A stretch of DNA of 64,000 bases from Episyrphus balteatus. Taxonomy: Eukaryota; Arthropoda; Insecta; Diptera; Syrphidae. The DNA lies in assembly GCF_945859705.1 (NCBI RefSeq), contig NC_079134.1:157825718-157889717 (forward strand). The letters run 5' to 3'. The notes under the pieces are model-generated. The model was not told the origin of the DNA, did no database searches, and saw only the letters and a list, made by a program, of their open reading frames with translations. The position numbers were made by a program, and so were the translations under genes. Below are positions 58,301 to 64,000 of the stretch, one piece after another. Each line of letters starts with the position of its first letter. Position 1 is the stretch's first letter.

Positions 58301-61300
58301 GCGTAACATTTGTATCAATAAAAAAAGTTTATTCAATTTCTATCGAAGATGAATTTAACATTTTGAAAATCAAGTATATGCTTGAGGATAGATTAGTTGA
58401 AAAAACAGATTGTTTCAGAGCTCTGTTAATTCTATTTCTGACTGCCTATTTCTGATTGTCAATTTTCCATATAAATAAAATAACATTGGAAAAAAAATTA
58501 TTTTTATTTTTCTAATTTTTGTAGTTTTACAATAATGCATTGTAAATTGGTCGCTCTACAAAAAAATCTTAGTGAATCGTACTGACGATATTCAAACTTA
58601 AAGTTTTATTTTTTTGACATTAAATATGAAAAGAACGACTTTTAAAAAAAAAAATAGAAAAAAAAATGTTTTTTTACCAAGCTGAATCTCCGAAATTATA
58701 ATACTTAGAAATCTGAAAAAATCCAAATGATAGCTACAACTATAATGTTTAACTGTTTCAAAATTTCTATCGCTATCAAACCAAACCAATTAATTTGTAT
58801 GACCATTTTCAATTTAATTTTTTTTTTTAATTTATATTATGAATTTATTATATTTTGACCTTTATTATATTTTGAAGAGAAGTAGGCAAAGGTCTAAAAA
58901 CAAATTGTTGCAATTCTGTTTTTTTGTAACAACTTTAACTTATAGAACAAAAAAAAAAAGATTAATATTACTGTTTCTATGAGTTAACTCTTATATAAGC
59001 TGGACAGTTTGATTTAAAATTAAATTATGTATATCATACTAGATACATTTGCTGTTTATCAAAACGGCGCATATTAGAGTTTATTAGGCCTTTCTGAGCA
59101 GGTGCTCTATATGAATATAAACGAATTCATATACTTTTTCTAACTACATTTGTAATTTTTGCTAAGAACGTTTGATTTTGATTACACAGCCACACAAAAA
59201 AAAATAAAAGTCTTAACCTAGGGTTGCGACTATGTTTTTCATATAGTTTTTAGGTCACTGAAACCGAATCCGAATTCCGTTTTGCCCCATCACGTCAGGT
59301 TTTCGAGATAACCTCAAAAAATGTCACGAAAAAAAAAATTTTGTTCTCTGATCTGGATGTGCGAATATGTTAATCATATAGTTTTTGGATCGCTGAATCC
59401 AGATTCGAAGTCAATTTTGCCTTATCACGTCAGGTTTCTGAGATATTCTCAAAAAAATGTCAAAACCAAAAGAACAAAAATTGTTATCTGGAGTTGTGAC
59501 TAGGTTTTTCATATAGTTTTTGGGTTGCTTAAACCGAATCCGAAGTCTTTTTTGCCGTATCACGTCAGGTTGTTGAGATATCCTCAAAAAATGTCAGATA
59601 AGAACTTTTTTTTTTTGAGTTTAGACATTTTTTGAGGATTTTTCAAAAACCTGGCAAAATAAACTTCGGATTCGGTTTAAGCGACCCAAAAACTATATGA
59701 AAAACCTAGTCGCAACTCCAGATAAGAACTTTTGTTTTTTTGGTTTTGACATTTTTTTGAGGATATCTCAGAAACCTAACGTGATAGGGCGAAATTGACT
59801 CCGAATTTGGATTCAGAGATCCAAAAACTATATGATTAACATATTCGCACATCCAGATCAGAGAAAAAAATTGTTTGATTCGGTTTCAGCGACCCAAAAA
59901 CTATATGAAAAACCTAGTCGCAACCCCAGGTCAGAACTTTTATATTTTTTTGTGTGGCTGTGTTATTGTTCGGACCCAGATGTTAAAGTGCCTTCCAAGT
60001 GTTATATTCAATTGTTTGAACCAAAAGGCAGTTATTTGTGTATTATTCCTTAAAATATAACAGATTTATAAAAAAATAGTTTTTTTTTCTGGAAAAGTAT
60101 TCATCAGGGGTTTCCACTTAATCTGAAATTTCTATTTAAAATTCTAATAATTTTAATGGCTTAGAATTAAATTATATATTTTTCGCATTTATCCATCTAA
60201 TCTTAATTCTTTCTTATTATCTGCAAATTATTTTGAGGTCACACATTTGAAAAGTAGGTAAAAAAAACAACATCAACAAAAAAATTAGTGTCACTATGCG
60301 AGAATGAGTTTCAAACAATAACCCTCAATCTATCTATCAACTACATTTTTATAGTTGAAGAACTCAACGGTTATTATCACTTAAAAAAAATAAAAGATAT
60401 CAAGCATTCTTTGTCCATTTATTTATACAGAAGCATTGTAATTGTGCCACATGAATACGATGCGTGCTGCCGCCACCGCCAACTACTAAATGGAACAGAG
60501 GCACACTTCAAACAAATAAAAATGTGTCATTCAAACTGAAAAATTGAGAAAAAGTGTCAATTTTATTTTTATTCTAATTGTAAGTGGCAACATGTTGTTA
60601 ACATGAATGTCAAAATGACAGGCAACACAGTAAATTGTTAGCTTTTACTTTTGACATTTCAAGGAGTTTTGTTTTTAGCTTTTCAGAGAAAATTTTGCAT
60701 CATTATGAGGATGATGCGAGGAAGCTAATTCTACGGAAATACTTGTATTGTCTTTCCGATTCATCTGTCACACATAAACTATATATCCACTAAGACTCGT
60801 ATAAGACTCCTATAAGACTTGCAAGGATGTTGCTCAATGCTGCTTTGTCTACCATTTTGTTTTTTTCAAATGTCAATGCGTTTTGAATTTGCATTCATCA
60901 TATAAATATGTATGTGTGTTAATCTACACGTTCTGCATACAAAGACAATTTTCTGCTTTGTTGCAACGATATAACAACTTATGGAAGCAACAACAACAAC
61001 GAAAACATTTTCTAAGTTTGTTGTTGTTGTGCAAATATAAAAAAATGCAAAATGTGTAGTGTACAAATGGCCCACATAAACGATTATAACTTATGCACTA
61101 GTTAACTCATCTTGGATATACCAACAATTTTTATTGTTGTTTTTTGTTTAAGCAGTTTTAATATAGTATAGAAGATGTTAGACACTAGGTTTATATAATA
61201 TAGCTTACCTGGGCGCATCTGCATAACGAAACAACGTCTAAGTATGAAAAAATGCGAAGTAGGATTTCCTTTGGCAGTTGCTTTATAGGTTCATCATCCG

Positions 61301-61325
61301 ATTCAGGTGAACTGAGGAATGTTTG
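37225..61325 (-). CDS. FBXL20: F-box/LRR protein, FBXL20/CG9003-type (SCF substrate receptor), 5' end missing
   Basis: Eight exons in transcript order: 61325-61209, 42981-42898, 42820-42726, 42660-42483, 38221-38033, 37968-37675, 37621-37409, 37332-37225. All have GT/AG borders and join in frame to 425 residues plus TGA. Residues about 15-60 are the F-box (QLPKEILLRIFSYLDVV, then CRCAQVCKYWNVLALDGSSW), which binds Skp1 in an SCF ubiquitin ligase. Then about 12 cysteine-containing leucine-rich repeats follow (CxxITDxxL pattern), the substrate surface. The C-terminus is YCRCCEIL; CEIL is a CaaX box with terminal Leu, predicting geranylgeranylation and membrane attachment, as known for FBXL2. 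Length is close to human FBXL20 (~436). The fly orthologue is CG9003; vertebrate FBXL20 (Scrapper) acts at synapses. The start codon exon was not found. Introns are 18227, 77, 65, 4261, 64, 53 and 76 bp. Confidence 0.93.
37409..37621 (-). CDS. FBXL20: FBXL20-like exon (last LRRs)
   Basis: 213 bp, 71 codons, TLSHCELITDDGIRQLAAGS through ITRAAIRKLK. Acceptor TTTGTAG, donor GTAAGT. Phase 0 at both ends. Confidence 0.93.
37675..37968 (-). CDS. FBXL20: FBXL20-like exon (LRRs)
   Basis: 294 bp, 98 codons, NITDSSIRLIASNCRKLQKL through GCPSLEKL. An apparent extension to 37597 is only read-through of the 53-bp intron. Acceptor TTTTAG, donor GTAACA. Confidence 0.93.
38033..38221 (-). CDS. FBXL20: FBXL20-like exon (LRRs)
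   Basis: 189 bp, 63 codons, NLLEINVSWCHLISENGVEA through VLNFHSCE. Phase 0 at both ends. Acceptor ATTTAG, donor GTAAAA. Confidence 0.93.
39782..40005 (+). pseudogene. Non-LTR retrotransposon reverse transcriptase fragment
   Basis: The + strand reads GAIIFPIHKKDSC near 39786-39824. After stops and a frame change it reads ELVEFQASFTPGSSTIENIF then TIRSAVD (39884-39965). These match the conserved LINE segments P-I-H/Y-K-K-G-D and E-F/H-Q-x-G-F-R-x-G-R-S-T-x-D-x-I-F-T-x-R. Key Gly and Arg residues are altered. No catalytic box is visible. It lies antisense within the F-box gene intron. Confidence 0.78.
40429..40451 (-). repeat. Dispersed ~26-bp motif, copy 3 (TGTGGAACATT variant)
   Basis: CACTGTGGCGTATGTGGAAC then ATT. 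It shares the GTGGAACATT variant only with the copy at 45665. Confidence 0.6.
42483..42660 (-). CDS. FBXL20: FBXL20-like exon (LRRs)
   Basis: 178 bp. The first base completes Arg, then TLANHCHYIEHLDLSECKKI, ending LKYISDGCP. Two repeats carry the CxxITD signature. Acceptor TTCTAG, donor GTAAGT. Confidence 0.93.
42726..42820 (-). CDS. FBXL20: FBXL20-like exon (first LRRs)
   Basis: 95 bp, beginning GPVIENISQRCGGFLKFLSL and ending in the first two bases of an Arg codon (phase 2). Acceptor TTTCCAG, donor GTATAA (non-consensus at +5, but the frame demands it). Confidence 0.92.
42898..42981 (-). CDS. FBXL20: FBXL20-like exon (F-box, second half)
   Basis: 84 bp, 28 codons, VCKYWNVLALDGSSWQKINL then FDFQRDIE. 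It completes the F-box and enters the linker. Acceptor TTAACAG, donor GTAATA. It lies 18.2 kb from the previous exon. Confidence 0.93.
45665..45690 (+). repeat. Dispersed ~26-bp motif, copy 4 (TGTGGAACATT variant)
   Basis: AAATGTTCCACATACACCAC then AGTGAC. Confidence 0.6.
47790..48215. mobile_element. Inverted-repeat element (MITE-like)
   Basis: The left end has GTCAATTTTTCAAT then AAACAGTCAGTTAACTG. The right end has the complement (TTTAACTGACT then ATTGAAAAATTGGC). An inner inverted pair is ATTCCTTAGAATAA (48064) against TTATTCTAAGGAAT (48110). No coding capacity; target duplication not clear. Confidence 0.65.
48394..48419 (+). repeat. Dispersed ~26-bp motif, copy 5
   Basis: AAAAATGTTACGCATACGCC then ATAGTG. 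Confidence 0.6.
48640..48790. repeat. Dispersed repeat related to 62790-62910
   Basis: Shares TACATTATTTATTCAGA, then GCGTTCCCG and TTTTGACC, then a later ACGAAATA phrase with 62790-62910 in the same order and orientation. Confidence 0.6.
48883..49693. mobile_element. hAT-like element with internal short tandem arrays
   Basis: The ends are CAGGGTTGTAAAA and TTTTACAACCCTG. The flanking 8-mers GTTCAATT (48875-48882) and GTTCAATG (49694-49701) match 7/8. CAGGG ends with an 8-bp duplication fit hAT. The interior has (a) a segment 48951-49170 with ACCGACTTCCA at one end and CCTCCTCCTTTTTGGAAGTC at the other, resembling the 3' tail of an insect retroelement, and (b) arrays of a ~38-bp unit containing TTTATTGCAA and TTTGCATTGAAAAA at 49185-49400, inverted at 49495-49670. 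No transposase. Confidence 0.8.
50908..50959. repeat. 52-bp double hairpin with TTAA ends
   Basis: TTAACCCTCTG at the left and the exact complement CAGAGGGTTAA at the right enclose a second inverted pair, GGGTGC and GCACCC, around CAAATTC. TTAA followed by CCC matches the ends and target site of piggyBac elements, so this could be a minimal piggyBac-like remnant or excision product. Confidence 0.6.
51080..54572. repeat. Large palindrome, arms ~1.45 and ~1.8 kb
   Basis: 51080-52522 is the reverse complement of 52785-54572, nearly identical over long stretches. Mirrored points include TCGCGGGACAAAATTTTTTT, the poly-G tract (52018-52035 against poly-C 53274-53284) and AAGAGCTTTGTTCTTCTT. The spacer 52523-52784 contains unique sequence plus a partial extra copy of arm sequence (52618-52784). 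The right arm has about 400 extra bases around 53886-54290 that the left lacks. Mirrored short frames here are not genes. Confidence 0.9.
56126..56154. repeat. Poly-A tract
   Basis: More than 20 consecutive A residues. No target duplication or element body was recognised upstream of it. Confidence 0.8.
57171..57306. mobile_element. MITE family M1, copy 2
   Basis: The arms are TTGTTTCGACTAGAGCCCAA plus ATGAGGTAAT and the complementary ATCATCTCATTTGCTC plus TAGTCGAAACAGGTTA. Same family as 24248-24391. Confidence 0.78.
57784..57885. repeat. Two-copy ~48-bp A-rich tandem repeat
   Basis: AAAACAAACTTCAAAAATTA then A-rich text occurs twice in succession. Confidence 0.8.
58286..58311 (-). repeat. 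Dispersed ~26-bp motif, copy 6
   Basis: GTCACTGTGGTGTATGCGTA then ACATTT, nearly identical to the copy at 18756. Adjacent sequence weakly resembles that of copy 5 (AACTTAGCATAAA against AACTTCACATAAA on the other strand). Confidence 0.65.
59184..59963. mobile_element. Foldback element of 3+3 inverted ~135-bp units
   Basis: The ends are ACACAGCCACACAAAAAAA and its complement. Left units start near 59223, 59355 and 59492, each with TCATATAGTTTTT, a TTCGAA/CCGAAT phrase, TATCACGTCAGGTTT and GAGATAT(C/T)CTCAAAAA. The right half (about 59610-59940) mirrors them in reverse order. No coding capacity; target duplication not clear. Confidence 0.82.
60064..61208. other. Intronic AT-rich DNA next to the F-box exon
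   Basis: No repeat or exon recognised. Small GTTGTTGTTGT and CAACAACAACAA tracts lie near 60989-61030. Confidence 0.4.
61209..61325 (-). CDS. FBXL20: FBXL20-like exon (F-box, first half)
   Basis: 117 bp, 39 codons, reading QTFLSSPESDDE then the F-box start QLPKEILLRIFSYLDVV and CRCAQ. Acceptor TTTTCTAG at 61326, donor GTAAGC at 61208. Both ends are phase 0. The exon does not begin with Met, so at least one exon lies upstream. Confidence 0.93.
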
Positions 61326-61988
61326 CTAGAAAAAAAATAAAGATAAACAAACAAAGAAAATTTATAAATATCATTAGGAACAACGACCAGAAGGCAAAAT
61401 ATAGAAAATGTTTAAATTAAAAAGAAATATACAAACAATGCAAGATGATGTTAGATTATTGTGTTGTAGGTATTTGAACTGAAAATGCTGAGATATTCAT
61501 TTCGGGGAATAAGATCGTGTGAATATTTATGGTCTTCTCATAGAGTGGTCTATTTAAGGATTGATAGTGATGATAGAAACATTTCATCAATAACAAAAAA
61601 AAAAGCCTTTGAAGTGAGGTTTTAACGGAATCTAGGTCTTAGAGAAAAGTTAAAATATTGACAGTTGAGAAAACGCATTATAACTCCACGCCTCTTACAC
61701 TATCGTGAAAACAGCACTAAAACAAATAGGAAACTACACTCGCAGATCTGAAATCACTGCACAGGTGGAAAATTTCGATGACCGGATTCTTAAAAAATCA
61801 ACTTTGTTTCATGATAAAAATTTAATGCTCAAATGTTCGCTTTAGCCATTCGATCGGTTCATGAACGGACAGAGCACAAAAATGTATATTTTTCAATTTA
61901 CTAAAACCCCAAAAATTAGTACTAGAAAAACGTTCCTAGAAATGGTGGTATTCTCTTCAAAACGAATTTAGGAGTCTAGAAATAGTAT
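61326..61988. other. Upstream intron of the F-box gene
   Basis: Immediately 5' of the first recognised F-box exon on the - strand. No start codon exon with a matching donor was found here. Confidence 0.4.
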
Positions 61989-62557
61989 CAATGTGAATGA
62001 GGGTTGGGTACGATTGACCGCATTTTAAAATCTTGTTCTTAAAACCTCGCATCTTAAAATCTCGCATTATGAAATCTTTTTTTATCGAAATCTCGCAATT
62101 TCAAAATCTCGTTTACCAAAATCTCGCAACATTAAAATCTTGCAAACTAAAATCTCGAAATTTATAATCTCGCATTGAAATAAAATATTTATTAATTCGC
62201 GCGCGCGAATGCTAGCTTAGGAAAGCCCAGAACATCCTCCTTCTGTTTTTTTTTTTCGTTTTGTTTTGAAGAGATAAATAGAAAAGGAAAAGGTTTGTTA
62301 ACTGTCAGGCGCCTATGCCCGTTTTTTAAAGTGTTCAGGGTCAACTGTTGAATGTTGGAGTCAAAAGGACTTAATGCATGTGAACTTGTCGTATTCGACC
62401 TTCTCTTTTCATTTAAGCAGGATTTTGAAAATGCGAGATTTTGTTATGTGAGATGTTAAAAATGCGAAATTTTGCTTTGCGTGATTTTTGCAAAAATGCG
62501 AGATTTTGTTATAAGAGATTTTAGTTTGCGATCAATCGTACCGCTCAATGTGAATGA
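61989..62557. mobile_element. Foldback element with AAAATCTCGCA arrays and 13-bp flanking repeats
   Basis: TCAATGTGAATGA lies at both 61989-62001 and 62545-62557. Inside, the ends are GGTACGATTGACCGC and the complementary GCGATCAATCGTACC with one change. Arrays of AAAATCTCGCA-like units follow (62029-62180; inverted, GCGAGATTTT, 62420-62530). The middle contains AATTCGCGCGCGCGAATG, a perfect small palindrome at its centre. No coding capacity. Confidence 0.82.
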
Positions 62558-62928
62558 TATATTATTTTATTAAGATAGTGGGTCTTAAATAAATGAAATA
62601 TAACTTTATTTCTTGGGGCAGAGACCGATAAAAAAAAAAAAAAATGCTGATATGCACGCCCGAAACACTTAGGGCATAAGTAATTTTTTCTTTTTGTTTT
62701 TTTGTAACTTTTTTGATAAAAGTGTATATTACAGCCATACTTACATAGGATACTGAGTAAAAATACCCAGAAAATGCAAAATTATGAGTGTAAACTACAT
62801 TATTTATTCAGATTCGAAGAGCGTTCCCGGAAATGAAGTTTTGACCTTAATTTATTTTTATTTTTTATGTCACAAAGTAAAACGAAATATTTTTGAGATT
62901 ATATTGTAGTGGCCTCGATTTTTGATCA
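62558..62928. other. AT-rich DNA with a dispersed repeat at 62790-62910
   Basis: 62790-62910 resembles 48640-48790 (GCGTTCCCG phrase). Nothing else recognised. Confidence 0.5.
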
Positions 62929-63366
62929 TAATATACCCAAAAACAAGCGTTCCCGGAATGACGGTTAATTGATGTACGCTACTTAAAAATGATACTAAAA
63001 CTAGCTTCTTACATACATTTTATATATTTATCCATAAAAATAAGCTTGGAATGATAAATCTATATAAATTCAACTTTAAAAACTGCTTGCAGGAAAATTT
63101 GTACGTTAGATGATTAAAATACTGATACATTAAGAAATGTTGGTTTTATGCATCATTTTTCTTGGGACAACTTTTATTTATGTATAAAAAAATAACAAAA
63201 CTTAATTTTTTTTTGTAAGAGATGTACCAATTTATAAAAAGTATTGTGCATAAGTTGTATTTAGAAAAGAAATACTTAAAAATAAATAATTGGCCTTAAT
63301 GTGTTTTTAAGTCATCAGTTTTTGAGTTATGGACATGTCCGGGAACGCTATTTTTGGGTATATTAG
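62929..63366. mobile_element. Inverted-repeat element, ~440 bp
   Basis: Left ATATACCCAAAAACAAGCGT then TCCCGG. Right CCGGGAACGC then TATTTTTGGGTATAT. The arms are about 28 bp. The GCGTTCCCG phrase links it to repeats at 62790 and 48690. Confidence 0.7.
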
Positions 63367-64000
63367 ATGCAATAAAAAAGAAATTTAAACTTTTCTAACC
63401 GAGACAAATATATATATTCCACCTCCATGATTTTGACCCATATAACAAACACACATTAGGTACATTCAGTGCTTGGCTATTGTATTGTTATAATAAGACT
63501 GATTTTTGTATCTTAAGTACTGGTACTTTCTTCAGAATCAAATAACGACTGACTTTTCAAAAGGGGATAAAAACACTTTTTGTCATTGTTCAGAAAATCG
63601 AAAAAAAACTAACACAAAAAATTTCAATTTTTCATACGATTTTCGGTCTTCACCATTTTTTTTTTTCAGAGACCGATTTGTAGGATAAATTTGCTGTTTT
63701 TATTTAGTTGGACTGGTTAAATTAAGAGTTGGAATGTTGAGAACAGAATTTTATACTTCGTTTGAAAAAAGAGCGCAGTGATTTGATTTCCTTTTGAAAA
63801 ATCACTCCTCAAATAAGATAAGTAGGCAGATGCAAAAATCTTTGAGCGATAAGTAGATACATTTTCGCCAATTTCTTTGAATACACACATTCACATTGTT
63901 CAATAGACAAGTCAATAAACCAAGTACTGAATTAATTAAAAAGCTTAAATATGAATATAGCGTCAAGTGCAAGTAACACAGAAGAAAAGTTACGCTTGCC
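63367..64000. other. Non-coding right edge
   Basis: No exon or repeat recognised. It may still be intron or upstream region of the F-box gene. Confidence 0.35.

Larger units (their letters stand above)
42982..61208 (-). other. Intron 1 (18.2 kb) of the F-box gene
   Basis: Contains small elements at 47790-48215, 48883-49693, 49703-55021, 57171-57306 and 59184-59963, three dispersed motif copies and long AT-rich stretches. No coding exon was recognised inside it; 43000-45660, 45700-47780 and 55030-57170 hold nothing I can name. Confidence 0.7.

Overview
The window is AT-rich eukaryotic nuclear DNA with small exons, canonical GT/AG introns and very heavy transposon and repeat load. The two protein-coding genes point to an insect, most likely a brachyceran fly. 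One encodes an F-box/LRR protein very close to Drosophila CG9003 (vertebrate FBXL20/FBXL2). The other encodes a MADF-BESS protein, a family greatly expanded in flies. I cannot name the species.

Layout. 1-925 is a diverged satellite. 1.3-2.4 kb carries a scattered AAATCACAG-type motif cluster. 4.56-5.11 kb is a three-copy tandem repeat. 5.6-9.9 kb is a three-deep nest: a foldback transposon with a 9-bp target duplication contains a second terminal-inverted-repeat (TIR) element, which contains a small hAT-like element. 10.16-11.98 kb is a head-to-head double repeat. 13.2-15.0 kb is a decayed hAT transposon with an 8-bp target duplication, a transposase C-terminal fragment and a 14-bp minisatellite. 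16.4-18.0 kb holds a relic of the foldback family seen again at 51-54.6 kb, then a dead LINE reverse transcriptase. 18.4-19.3 kb is a tandem repeat. 19.4-23.4 kb is single-copy-looking non-coding DNA. 23.4-25.2 kb is a cluster of small inverted-repeat elements, one nested in another. 25.67-26.78 kb is the two-exon MADF-BESS gene (+ strand). 26.8-37.2 kb is very AT-rich non-coding DNA, probably including the F-box gene's 3'UTR.

37.2-61.3 kb is the F-box/LRR gene on the - strand. Eight coding exons give 425 residues, from the F-box to a C-terminal CEIL prenylation box. Its start codon exon was not found and is probably beyond the right edge. Two introns are long: 4.3 kb with a LINE relic, and 18.2 kb with a hAT-like element and a 5.3-kb foldback element whose core is a 3.5-kb palindrome. 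Beyond 57 kb are further foldback and miniature elements (57.2, 59.2-60.0, 62.0-62.5 and 62.9-63.4 kb).

The two genes have no evident functional link: one is a ubiquitin-ligase substrate receptor, the other a probable DNA-binding regulator. The most unusual content is the set of foldback elements whose ends are arrays of short motifs, several with target duplications that can be read directly. No tRNA, rRNA or CRISPR was found. All calls come from reading the sequence by eye, without alignment software.
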